Below, in pieces: positions 24,602 to 32,963 of a stretch of 64,000 nt of DNA (within the stretch, counting starts at the first letter, position 1; each line of letters begins with the position of its first letter). This stretch comes from Elusimicrobium simillimum (lineage in GTDB: Bacteria; Elusimicrobiota; Elusimicrobia; Elusimicrobiales; Elusimicrobiaceae). The notes beneath the pieces are model-generated. The model saw nothing but the letters and a program-made list of their open reading frames with translations, was not told the DNA's origin and made no database searches. Where the stretch lies: positions 1,674,001 through 1,738,000 of the forward strand of contig NZ_JBEVVA010000003.1 of NCBI RefSeq assembly GCF_049639735.1, read 5' to 3'. The position numbers and the translations under genes were made by a program.

Positions 24602-25762
24602 TTATTCCAGCCAAAGTTCCGGGTCTACCGCTGTGGCGCCCTGGCGCACTTCAAAGTATAAAGCCGTACGGCCCGTACCCATAGAGCCCTGGTAATTATC
24701 CACGCCCACCACGCCAATTGGAGAGCGGGAACCCAGAGTATCACCCTTATCCACGTCTATCCTGTTTAAATAACCGTATATAGTAAAAAAGCCTTTGCCG
24801 TGATCAACAATAATAACGTTGCCGTAACTTCTAAATGCGCCCGCGTATATTACTGTGCCCTCCGCCACGGTGTAAACAGTCTCGCCTTTTCTTGCGCCAA
24901 TTTTTACGCCGTCACGGAAAATCCATGTATTTAAATTCTTATTATACTCTTTGCCAAATTTGCTAAAAACTTCCCCGCTGACAGGGTGCGGTAAAGTGTT
25001 CCTCTTTACGTCAATCTCAGCCTTAACAACGGGTGTTTGTGTGTCGCCCTTGGCCTTGGCTTCTTTAGTGGCGGCTTTTTTACGTTTTTCTTCGGCCGCG
25101 CTAAGTAAATTTTTCATTTCCTCAGCGGATTTGTTAAGCTCTTCCAGTTCTTTTTTGGCCGCGTCGTACTTTTTTTTGTTAACGTTAAGGTCAACCTTTA
25201 CCTTCTGAAAATCTTTTGTAAGCAGTGAGCGCTGCTGGGCCACCTTTTCGTTTTCCTGCTGCAGGCGCCTGTTGCGCTCCTCAAAGCTTTCTATTTTATC
25301 TTGCGCTATTTTATTTTCTTTTTTAAGCTCTGATGTAAACGCCGACTTCTTTTCAAGCGCGCGGTTAATTAAAACGTTTGTTGCAATATCGTCGCTGTCA
25401 AAATAGTTCCAGTCCGCAAGTAGCTGGGTAATAAAAATTTCGGCCTCTTTCTCAAGTGAGTTTTCCCACACCGGCTGCGAACGCTCTAACGCTTCTTTTT
25501 TGTTGGCCGCCGTAATTTTACTGCGCTCAACAATGTTCATATCGTACTCAATTTTATTAATAAGCTGCTGCGTTTGCACCTGCCGCTTTTCTAAGGTGGA
25601 AAGTTCGCGGTTAAGCTTTTTTTCTTCTTCCTGGTATTTTTTAAGTTCTTCTTCTTTTTCTTTTGCTTTTATTTCTAACGCGCTAAGGTCACTCTGCGAA
25701 GGGTCCGCCCACGCAGGTGTAAATAACGCCAGCAGTAAAATAAAAGTTAAAATCTTTTCCAT
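24602..25762 (-). CDS. EnvC-like murein hydrolase activator: coiled coil plus degenerate M23/LytM domain
   Basis: 386 residues: signal peptide (about 1-19), a long Lys/Glu coiled coil (about 24-230) and a LytM domain (about 258-386). The metal-binding residues of active M23 peptidases are lost: the first His-Asp site reads IFRDGVKIG and the HxH site reads ALYFEVR. This matches EnvC, an activator that binds FtsX and switches on amidases rather than cutting peptidoglycan itself. The gene overlaps the end of ftsX by 16 bases. Confidence 0.9.
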   Translation of the reverse strand: MEKILTFILLLALFTPAWADPSQSDLSALEIKAKEKEEELKKYQEEEKKLNRELSTLEKRQVQTQQLINKIEYDMNIVERSKITAANKKEALERSQPVWENSLEKEAEIFITQLLADWNYFDSDDIATNVLINRALEKKSAFTSELKKENKIAQDKIESFEERNRRLQQENEKVAQQRSLLTKDFQKVKVDLNVNKKKYDAAKKELEELNKSAEEMKNLLSAAEEKRKKAATKEAKAKGDTQTPVVKAEIDVKRNTLPHPVSGEVFSKFGKEYNKNLNTWIFRDGVKIGARKGETVYTVAEGTVIYAGAFRSYGNVIIVDHGKGFFTIYGYLNRIDVDKGDTLGSRSPIGVVGVDNYQGSMGTGRTALYFEVRQGATAVDPELWLE

Positions 25763-26550
25763 TTAGAAAGCACCCAGCCCGTTAAGGCTACAGCTAAAGC
25801 TATTATGCACTGTATTTCTACTATCGTAAAAATAAAAAACCCGCCGCCAACTTCTTTAAGCGGCAAAAGCAGCTGGTAAAAAACGCCAAAAGAAATGCCG
25901 TAAGACAGCAGCGCTATAAACGCCGCGCCCCAGCGTGACTCCACCGTTTTTATACTGTAACCCTCTACAAATAGTACAAAGGAGAACAGCACCACCAGCA
26001 TCATAGCCGCTACCAAATTTAAAAATTTTATCAGCCTGCTTGAGTACGCCGCCGCCGAGGCCGCGCTGCTTTTGTAATAATGCGTAACATCGGGTATTTG
26101 CGCGGTAATATTGTCGGCTATCCAGGTGTCTATGTCTGAAAGCACGGCGTCGCTTACAGTAAGCTCAAAATATTCCGCCATCGGCCTGCGGCCTAAAAAC
26201 ACAAAGTTTTCGGCCAAACGCGGGTTTTGCTCTTTAATAAGTTCAAAAGCGTCGTCCGCCGATAAAAACTTTAAGCTTAGCACGTCGCCGTTATTAGACA
26301 GCGCCTCGCCTATTTCATTAACACGCTGCGCCGTAAGGGCGGAGTTTAAAGTTAAAATTATTTTAAAATCCCCGTGCAGCACGTCACTTACCTGGCGGGC
26401 CTGCATGTAAAAAAAGCAAAAAGACTGCATAAGCAAAGCAATAAGCAAGGTTAAAAAGAATACTCTTTTATACCCGCGCGAAACGCGCTGCTCCACCCTG
26501 CACGCCTGAAGAGAAGTTTCTAACTCAGCTACTTTTTTACTTTCTTTCAT
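25747..26550 (-). CDS. ftsX: Cell division protein FtsX
   Basis: 267 residues with FtsX architecture: cytosolic N-terminus, a transmembrane helix (about 28-50), the periplasmic domain (about 55-165, including LKFLSADDAFELIKEQNP, a typical FtsX segment), and three more helices to the C-terminus, which ends WVLSKWKRF. FtsX relays ATP hydrolysis by FtsE to EnvC to open septal peptidoglycan. ftsE is expected immediately upstream but the gene there is an alkaline phosphatase. Confidence 0.9.
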   Translation of the reverse strand: MKESKKVAELETSLQACRVEQRVSRGYKRVFFLTLLIALLMQSFCFFYMQARQVSDVLHGDFKIILTLNSALTAQRVNEIGEALSNNGDVLSLKFLSADDAFELIKEQNPRLAENFVFLGRRPMAEYFELTVSDAVLSDIDTWIADNITAQIPDVTHYYKSSAASAAAYSSRLIKFLNLVAAMMLVVLFSFVLFVEGYSIKTVESRWGAAFIALLSYGISFGVFYQLLLPLKEVGGGFFIFTIVEIQCIIALAVALTGWVLSKWKRF

Positions 26551-26557
26551 ATAACCC

Positions 26558-27913
26558 CTATTTTACACCAAGGCTGGCTCTCATTTTTTTGTTTAAATCT
26601 GTTGTATGGTACAAGCCATTGTAAGAGTCTTGCGTAGGGCCGTAGGCCGCTACCGCAACCGGCGTAGCGCTGTGTGCGCCCGTTGACCATACTATGCCTA
26701 AAGATTTATCATAGCGTTTTGCCACGCATTCAATATCTTTACATCCTTTATATAAATACTGCGGCAGCTCCTGCCCTGTTGTTTCAGAAAATATTTGCGC
26801 TAACATTTTTTCTTTTTTCTGCTTTTTAGGCAGTGAATTAAATTTATCATTGGCGTGGTAGTAAAGCGCTTTATGCTGCATAAGAGCGTCAAACACTGTT
26901 GGGTGCACGTAGTTTGTGTTGTTATTATCGTAAAGCACTTCGCCGCTGGCTTTGGCCTTTTCAAGCGCTTCGCCTTTTACTTTAAAATAGTTAAAGCCAA
27001 AACCGCCTGTCTCATGGTCTGCCGTAAGCACGACAAGAGTGTCGTTGCGCTTGGCCGCCCAGTCCATAACATAACCTAAAGTTTCGTCAAATTCTAAAAG
27101 TTCGTGCAGTGTAGACGCGGCGTCATTAGCGTGCAGCACCCAGTCTACTTTGCCGGCTTCCGCCATTAAAAAGAAGCCTTTTTCATTTTTGCTGAGCAGT
27201 GTTAAGGCTTTTTCGGTCATTTCTTTTAATGTCGGCACGTTGTTATCCTTATATATAACATATGGTAACTCTGTTTCCGCAAATACGCCTAAAAGCTTGC
27301 TGCCCTTTTCGGTAGGTAAATTTAAAAATTCTTCTTTTGTCTGGGCCACTGCATAACCGTTGGTTTTAAAATCGTTAAACAACGGCCTAAAGTGTTTTGC
27401 GCCGCCGCCAAGCATAACGTCAACATTAGCGTTAAGCATGTCTTTGGCAATGGCGTCTTTAAGGCCCCTGTTAATCTGGTGCGCGGCAAAAACAGACGGC
27501 GTAGCATCCTGTAAATAAACGGTTGTGATAAGGCCTGTTGATTTACCCGCTTCACGCGCGGCCTCTAAAATAGAACCTACTTTTTTACCGTCATAATCCA
27601 TGCCAACCGCGCCGGGCAATGTGTAATGCCCCGTGGCAATCTGCGTGCCTGACGCGGCCGAATCTGTAACCAATGTAGCGTAGGTATTGGTAAGAGTTAA
27701 ACCTATGTTGGATTTATTAAAATACTTTTCCAGGTTAGATGTTTTGTCGGCATACGGTGAGTTGGGCGCGTACCTGGCGTACTGCGCTAAAAAGCCAAAT
27801 TCCTGCGGGCCGCCGCCGTCAACAATAATCAAAATAATATTTTTGGCTTCCTGGGCGTATGCCAGGCCGCTTACTAAAAATAATACCGCAAGTACCGCTG
27901 CTATTTTCTTCAT
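26558..27913 (-). CDS. Secreted alkaline phosphatase (PhoA family)
   Basis: 451 residues with signal peptide (about 1-20, GLAYAQ). The metal site Asp and turn are in IILIIVDGGGPQ, the nucleophile Ser lies in VTDSAASGTQIATG, and the late metal ligands are in TADHETGGFG and STGAHSATPV. It should hydrolyse phosphate monoesters in the periplasm. It sits 9 bases after glgA and 7 bases before ftsX, splitting the usual ftsE-ftsX pair. No Pho box is evident. Confidence 0.93.
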   Translation of the reverse strand: MKKIAAVLAVLFLVSGLAYAQEAKNIILIIVDGGGPQEFGFLAQYARYAPNSPYADKTSNLEKYFNKSNIGLTLTNTYATLVTDSAASGTQIATGHYTLPGAVGMDYDGKKVGSILEAAREAGKSTGLITTVYLQDATPSVFAAHQINRGLKDAIAKDMLNANVDVMLGGGAKHFRPLFNDFKTNGYAVAQTKEEFLNLPTEKGSKLLGVFAETELPYVIYKDNNVPTLKEMTEKALTLLSKNEKGFFLMAEAGKVDWVLHANDAASTLHELLEFDETLGYVMDWAAKRNDTLVVLTADHETGGFGFNYFKVKGEALEKAKASGEVLYDNNNTNYVHPTVFDALMQHKALYYHANDKFNSLPKKQKKEKMLAQIFSETTGQELPQYLYKGCKDIECVAKRYDKSLGIVWSTGAHSATPVAVAAYGPTQDSYNGLYHTTDLNKKMRASLGVK

Positions 27914-27922
27914 ACTTTCCCC

Positions 27923-29371
27923 TTACTTTGAAATAATTTTTTTGTATAAATCCTGGTATTCCTGGGCGCTTTTTGTCCAGGAAAAATCAGTCTCCATACC
28001 GTTTTTAACAAGCAGGCCCCACACGCGTTTATCATCAAAACACTGCATGGCGCCCTCTAAAGTTTTTATTATCCCAGTCTCGCTAAAAGAGTGGATAAAA
28101 AAGCCTGTCGCCTTCGGGGTTTTGCCGTTATACTCAATTACCGTATCCACCAAACCGCCAACATTGGCCACCAAAGGCACCGTGCCGTAACGCATGGAAA
28201 TCATTTGGCTGAGGCCGCACGGCTCAAAACGCGACGGCATTAAAAACATGTCTGAACCGGCGTAAACTTTATGCGCCAGGTCTTCATCAACCTTAGACAC
28301 ATACGCCACGCTGCCTACATTATTTTTAGCCAGTGACACAAACGCGCGTTCCATGCCTTTATCGCCTGTGCCAACTACGGCAAACTGTACTTTGCCTTTC
28401 ATTTTTTCTACTACGCCGGGTATAAGGTCCAGTCCTTTTTGGTAGTCCATTCTGGAAACTATACCTACTAAAGGTATTTTGGGGTTTTGCTCCAGCCCAA
28501 GCATTTTTTGTAAAAATTGTTTGCAGGAGGCTTTCCCCTTTACCGGGGAAAAGCTGTCATAGGCGAACGGGGTAAGCGGGTCATGCTCAGGGTCCCACAC
28601 GCCTATATCAAGACCGTTGAGTATACCTTTAAACGTGTCGCCCCTGTATTTAAGCAGGCCTTCCATGCCAAAGCCCATTTTTTGCGACTCAGACACTTCT
28701 CTTGCGTAGTTAGGGCTGACGGTATTAACAAAATCAGCGTACACAATACCGCTTTTAAGGTAGCTTATGCCGCCGTAATATTCAAACCTTTCGGGCACAT
28801 AATCCACGCCGTAAAAGCCCGCTTTTACAAAAGCGGAGTACGGGTATTTGCCCTGGTAAGCCATGTTATGTATGGTAAATAAACTTCTGGTGCGGGTAAA
28901 AAAAGCGTCCGTTTTATAAACGGTTTTAAGGTAAGCCGGCAGCAAACCCGCCTGCCAGTCATGGGCGTGTATAACCTCAGGCCTAAAGCCTATATATTTG
29001 CATGACTCAAGCACAGCGCGGGAAAAGAAAATAAAGCGTTCGTCGTTATCAGGAAAGTCGCCCGTTTCGTTACGGTAAAAACCGCGGCGGTCAAAATACT
29101 TGGCGTTGTTTATAAAGAATACTAAAACAGAACCCCAGTTAAGGTAAGACAAAGACGCGCTTTCCAAACGGTCGCCCACGGGTATTAAGAACGTGCCGGG
29201 CACCACTTTAAGCGACGCCACTCTGTTAATATCCTTATAATGCGGCAGAAACAAAACAACTTTGTTGCCTTTATATTTGGCAAGCTCTTTAGCTAAAGAA
29301 CCTACCACGTCCGCCAGCCCGCCTGTTTTACAAAAGGGAAATGCCTCGCTAGAAGCTAAAACTATATTCAT
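27923..29371 (-). CDS. glgA: Glycogen synthase (GT5)
   Basis: 482 residues. The N-terminal KTGGLADVVGSL motif (ADP/UDP-glucose binding), HAHDWQAGLLPAYL, and the C-terminal GT-B half with GIVSRMDYQKGLDLIPGV and LMPSRFEPCGLSQM identify a GT5 glycogen/starch synthase. The enzyme extends alpha-1,4-glucan from a nucleotide-glucose donor. Other glycogen genes are not adjacent, though a membrane-bound glycogen-binding protein lies at 47208-47849. Confidence 0.95.
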   Translation of the reverse strand: MNIVLASSEAFPFCKTGGLADVVGSLAKELAKYKGNKVVLFLPHYKDINRVASLKVVPGTFLIPVGDRLESASLSYLNWGSVLVFFINNAKYFDRRGFYRNETGDFPDNDERFIFFSRAVLESCKYIGFRPEVIHAHDWQAGLLPAYLKTVYKTDAFFTRTRSLFTIHNMAYQGKYPYSAFVKAGFYGVDYVPERFEYYGGISYLKSGIVYADFVNTVSPNYAREVSESQKMGFGMEGLLKYRGDTFKGILNGLDIGVWDPEHDPLTPFAYDSFSPVKGKASCKQFLQKMLGLEQNPKIPLVGIVSRMDYQKGLDLIPGVVEKMKGKVQFAVVGTGDKGMERAFVSLAKNNVGSVAYVSKVDEDLAHKVYAGSDMFLMPSRFEPCGLSQMISMRYGTVPLVANVGGLVDTVIEYNGKTPKATGFFIHSFSETGIIKTLEGAMQCFDDKRVWGLLVKNGMETDFSWTKSAQEYQDLYKKIISK

Positions 29372-29385
29372 AACCGCTCCTGATT

Positions 29386-30204
29386 TTATTTTATCTCTTC
29401 TGTTTCGCTTACAGCAGTTTCTTCCGTTTCTTCTTCCTGCTCTTCTTCATCCGCGGCGTCTTCGTCAGTGTTTGCGGCGGCAATTGTTTCTGTTTCGGTG
29501 GATATTAATACTTCTTCCACGCCGCCCTCAGCGTCTGTTTTTACAAAAACTTCCTGCGTTTCAAAAGTAATCTCATCGTCCTCATCCAGCGGGATAATGG
29601 CGGCGCTGGAACTGTCTTCAAAAGGCAAGTTGCCCTGCTCGTCCACAGGCGCAGTTTTGGCGGCAAAAATATCGATGTCCGGCAAATCAGTAACTTTGTT
29701 AAGGCCGAACAGTCTTAAAAATTCGTCCGTAGTGCCGTAAACCATAGGCTTGCCTATTGTATCACGTTTACCAAGTATGCGCACAAGGCCGCGTTCTAAA
29801 ATTTTTTCAAGCGGGCCGCCTATGTCCACGCCTCTTATAGCCTCCACCTCTGCGCGGGTAACGGGCTGTTTGTAGGCGATTATAGCCAGCGTTTCTAAAG
29901 CTGCGTTGGAAAGTTTGGCCGTCATTTTTTCGTTATAAAGTTTTCTTACCCAGCGGCCGTATTCGGGCTTGGTTGACATTTGGAACCCGCCGCCTATTTC
30001 TACTATTTGTATGCTGCGCCCGCTGTCAGCGTATTCTTTTTGCAAAGCGGTAACGGCGTCCACCGCGTCGCCCGCGTTAATGCCTTCCACAACTTCGGCT
30101 ATTCTTTTAGCCGTTAAAGGGCGGTCGGTAATAAAAAGTAAATTTTCTATTATTTTTTTAGCGTCTTCGCTTTTTAACAGTTCTGTTTCGTTACTGGTTT
30201 CCAT
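29386..30204 (-). CDS. scpB: Segregation and condensation protein B
   Basis: About 272 residues from the ATG at 30204, supported by AGGAGAG just upstream; a longer frame to 30243 lies within scpA. Two winged-helix domains (IENLLFITDRPLTAKRIAE; LSNAALETLAIIAYKQPVTR, VDIGGPLEKILERGLV) define ScpB. It partners ScpA and SMC in chromosome condensation. The last 75 residues are an unusually long, strongly acidic tail rich in Glu, Asp and Thr, absent in most ScpB proteins. The gene overlaps scpA by 14 bases. Confidence 0.94.
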   Translation of the reverse strand: METSNETELLKSEDAKKIIENLLFITDRPLTAKRIAEVVEGINAGDAVDAVTALQKEYADSGRSIQIVEIGGGFQMSTKPEYGRWVRKLYNEKMTAKLSNAALETLAIIAYKQPVTRAEVEAIRGVDIGGPLEKILERGLVRILGKRDTIGKPMVYGTTDEFLRLFGLNKVTDLPDIDIFAAKTAPVDEQGNLPFEDSSSAAIIPLDEDDEITFETQEVFVKTDAEGGVEEVLISTETETIAAANTDEDAADEEEQEEETEETAVSETEEIK

Positions 30205-30967
30205 CGTTACTCTCCTGCGCTTTGAATAAATCTTTATAATCAACGTTTTTATTTTCAGGGTTTAAATAAAGGCGTATTTCACCGTTTTTCTCGTCTTGCC
30301 GGGCTAAAATCTTTCTTATTTTCATAAGCTCAAGCATGGCTAAAAAACATGTTATTATGCCGCGTTTTTTTGTTTCGCCGGCAAAAATATCGTCCAGCAG
30401 CACCCACGGGCGCGCGCCAAGCATGTGCGCTATTTTATCCATCTTTTTTTCAATGGGAAACTCTTCCACCTGCAGCATGTCCATGTGCTGCTTTTCGTCC
30501 AATTTATCAAACGCTCTTTTAACAGCCGCCAGCAGGTCAAACATTTGCAAATTAAGCACGCGCTCCCCGCTGTCAAAAATGGGTGCGCTGCGGTAAAAGT
30601 TATCTTTAAATTCCTCAAAACGGCCGTCAAGGTATTTGCCGGCTTCTTTAAACTTTTGATACTCAACAATTTTGTTAATAAGGTCCTGCGTCGGGTTGGG
30701 GCCGTCTTCCTCAGTGGTAGGCGCCTGTGAGGGCAAAAGCTGTTTTGCCTTTATCTGCATAAGCGTGGTGGCCATTACAAGAAAGTCCCCGGCTATTTCA
30801 AGGTTAAGGCTTTTCATAATCTCAAGATATTCCAGGTACTGCTTGGTAATGTCTGAGATGTTGATGTCATAAATATTCAAATTGTCTTTTTTGATAAGGT
30901 GCAGCAAAAGGTCCATAGGCCCTTCAAAGACGTCGGTCTGAATATTTATTACGGATTCCTTTATCAT
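30191..30967 (-). CDS. scpA: Segregation and condensation protein A (kleisin)
   Basis: 258 residues. The N-terminal FEGPMDLLLHLIKKDNLNIYDINI helix is typical of ScpA kleisins, followed by DFLVMATTLMQIKAKQLL and a C-terminal winged helix (TCFLAMLELMKI). It bridges the SMC heads and binds ScpB. The start codon overlaps the stop of trpS by 4 bases (ATGA). Confidence 0.94.
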   Translation of the reverse strand: MIKESVINIQTDVFEGPMDLLLHLIKKDNLNIYDINISDITKQYLEYLEIMKSLNLEIAGDFLVMATTLMQIKAKQLLPSQAPTTEEDGPNPTQDLINKIVEYQKFKEAGKYLDGRFEEFKDNFYRSAPIFDSGERVLNLQMFDLLAAVKRAFDKLDEKQHMDMLQVEEFPIEKKMDKIAHMLGARPWVLLDDIFAGETKKRGIITCFLAMLELMKIRKILARQDEKNGEIRLYLNPENKNVDYKDLFKAQESNDGNQ

Positions 30968-32088
30968 ATAATCCTCATAACCTTTTTAACTTCGTCCAAG
31001 GTTGCCTGGGCGGATTTTTGCGCTTCCTTCGCCTCGTTTTTTATAATGGCTTCTATTACGCCCCTGTCGGCCGCGAATATTTGGCGGCGCTCGTTAAAAC
31101 CTTTTAGTTCAGGCTCCATAAGTTCAAAAAGCTGTTTTTTACACGCCACGCAGCCAAGCGCGCCGGCTTTACACTCCGCGTGTCTGGCCTCATAGTTGGG
31201 GTTGTAAATTTTGTGAAAGGCGTATACCACACAGTCGTCTGGGTTACCCGGGTCATTTGCGCGTTTTTTATTGGGGTCGGTAAACATAGACATAACTTTT
31301 TTACGTACAGACTCTACGTCTTCGCCCAGCTCAATAGTGTTGTTGTATGACTTGGACATTTTGCGCCCGTCAAGCCCCGGCACCTTTGAAACTTTTGTAA
31401 ATAAAGGTTTAGGTTCAATTAAAATATCCGTATGGTAAGTGTCTGCAAATCTGCGTACGATATCACGCGCTATTTCCACGTGCGCGGTTTGGTCCTGCCC
31501 TACGGGCACCAAAGCCGCTTTATGCACTAAAATATCCGTAGCCATAAGCACGGGGTAACCAAGAAAACCGTATGAAGAAAGTTCTGAAAGTTCTTGTTCA
31601 GACAAGTCGCTAAGGCCGCCGGCAAGCGTAACTTTTTGCGCCATAACAAGTTTGCCGTCCTCACGCTGTTCAGAACGCTCCACACTTACATTGCTTTCTT
31701 GACCCGCGTACTTTTTCTTAAAAATTTCCATAAGCTGCTCTTTGTAAGACGGGTTACGAAGCAGCCAACCCATAGGCGTTATCATGCCAAGTATCAGGCT
31801 GAGTTCACTTATTTGCGGCACGTGCGACTGCACAAACAGCGTGCATTTTTTAGGGTCCAGCCCCGCCGTCAGCCAGTCTACCACCATGTTAAAACTGTTC
31901 TCGGCTATGTTCTCCGTTCTGTCATAGGCCGTGGTTAAAGAATGTAAATCCGCCACAAAAAAATAACATTTATATTTATCCTGCAGCTCAACCCAGTTTT
32001 TAAGCGCACCGTGATAATTGCCCAGGTGTAAACGCCCCGTGGGCCTCATGCCGGAAACTACAATATTGTTTGTTTTAACTTCGCTCAT
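30964..32088 (-). CDS. trpS: Tryptophanyl-tRNA synthetase
   Basis: 374 residues, class Ic synthetase. HIGH-like motif TGRLHLGNYHG near the start, FVQSHVP, VGQDQTAHVEIARD and the KMSKS loop in DGRKMSKSYNNT. It is about 40 residues longer than usual because of an insertion near 118-165 (a charged segment followed by LSDLSEQELSEL) before GYPVLMATDIL. CxxC pair near 345 (CVACKK). It charges tRNA-Trp. The 4-base overlaps at both ends show tight translational coupling. Confidence 0.95.
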   Translation of the reverse strand: MSEVKTNNIVVSGMRPTGRLHLGNYHGALKNWVELQDKYKCYFFVADLHSLTTAYDRTENIAENSFNMVVDWLTAGLDPKKCTLFVQSHVPQISELSLILGMITPMGWLLRNPSYKEQLMEIFKKKYAGQESNVSVERSEQREDGKLVMAQKVTLAGGLSDLSEQELSELSSYGFLGYPVLMATDILVHKAALVPVGQDQTAHVEIARDIVRRFADTYHTDILIEPKPLFTKVSKVPGLDGRKMSKSYNNTIELGEDVESVRKKVMSMFTDPNKKRANDPGNPDDCVVYAFHKIYNPNYEARHAECKAGALGCVACKKQLFELMEPELKGFNERRQIFAADRGVIEAIIKNEAKEAQKSAQATLDEVKKVMRII

Positions 32089-32756
32089 ACTCTTACTCCG
32101 ATAATTAAATAAATTAAAGCGCTGTACGCAAAATTTACCACCGGCGACAACAACCTGCCGCCGCCAAAAACAACAAAAGCCATTATAACCATAAGCCCGT
32201 AACGCTCAAACTGCGCGTATTTGTCAGACATATTTATGGGCAGTATAGCGCTGAGCACGCGCCCGCCGTCAAGCGGCAGCACGGGTATCATGTTAAACAC
32301 GGCAAGCAGAATATTGATAAGCACGCCGTATGTCATTATGCTCATATACGCCGTCTGGCCTATTAAGTTGGGGTTGGTCTCGTTTACGGTAAAAATTAAA
32401 GATGGGTCGATGTGAAAAGAAATTTTTAAAACTATAGCCAAAACCAAGGCTATACTTATGTTGGTAAGCGGGCCGGCGGCCGCTACCACACCCATGTCAT
32501 GGCGGGGGCGGTGCAGGCGGGTGGTGTTAACTGGCACAGGTTTGGCCCAGCCAAACATAGGCAAGCCAGATATATAGCACAAAACGGGCATAACTATAGT
32601 GCCAAAAATATCGACATGGCTGACGGGGTTTAAAGTTAAGCGGCCCATCAGGTAAGCGGTGTCATCGCCGCGGCGGTACGCAGTGTAACCGTGCGCGATT
32701 TCATGCAGAACAACAGATAAAAATAAAATAGAAATTTGTATGAATATTATTGCCAT
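32085..32756 (-). CDS. M50 family site-2-type membrane metalloprotease
   Basis: 223 residues with about five hydrophobic segments. The zinc motif HEIAHG lies in the first helix (VVLHEIAHGYTAYRRGD) and the third ligand in NMIPVLPLDGGRV. This matches the short Rv/YwhC-like branch of M50 proteases commonly found before trpS and scpA-scpB. Substrate unknown. It heads a 12-gene run. No Shine-Dalgarno precedes the ATG. Confidence 0.93.
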   Translation of the reverse strand: MAIIFIQISILFLSVVLHEIAHGYTAYRRGDDTAYLMGRLTLNPVSHVDIFGTIVMPVLCYISGLPMFGWAKPVPVNTTRLHRPRHDMGVVAAAGPLTNISIALVLAIVLKISFHIDPSLIFTVNETNPNLIGQTAYMSIMTYGVLINILLAVFNMIPVLPLDGGRVLSAILPINMSDKYAQFERYGLMVIMAFVVFGGGRLLSPVVNFAYSALIYLIIGVRV

Positions 32757-32763
32757 ATATATA

Positions 32764-32769
32764 ATTCTA
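32764..32769 (-). promoter_or_regulatory. -10 box of candidate leaderless promoter of the M50-trpS-scpAB run
   Basis: TAGAAT on the minus strand, seven bases (TATATAT) before the ATG at 32756. RNA start at the usual distance from -10 would fall at or next to the A of ATG. No ribosome site exists in the preceding 20 bases. A -35 hexamer is not clear. Confidence 0.5.
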
Positions 32770-32840
32770 CTAATTATTACCTGATTGTGGAATATTTTAT
32801 ATGGCGTTATTTTTTATGTTTTTAGTGCGTTTATACAAAC

Positions 32841-32934
32841 TGTAGGGGCGGGGCCTGCCTCCGCCCGCCGTTACCCAGTTTAGCAGGCGGATATTAAACA
32901 CATTAAAAGGGCGGAGACAAGCTCCGCCCCTACA
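32841..32934. repeat. Palindromic interspersed repeat, copy 2 (GGGGCGGAG family)
   Basis: Arms TGTAGGGGCGGGGCC... (32841 onward) and GGGCGGAGACAAGCTCCGCC plus CCTACA (32909-32934). The right arm matches the one in copy 1 at 19401-19426 exactly over 26 bases. The core contains CAGTTTAGCAGGCGGATA, which resembles the reverse complement of the copy 1 core (TAGTTTAACGGGTGGCAGA). It fills the gap between the M50 protease promoter and the ligA stop. Confidence 0.8.
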
Positions 32935-32963
32935 GTTTTTATTTGTGGATAAAATTGTTATAA

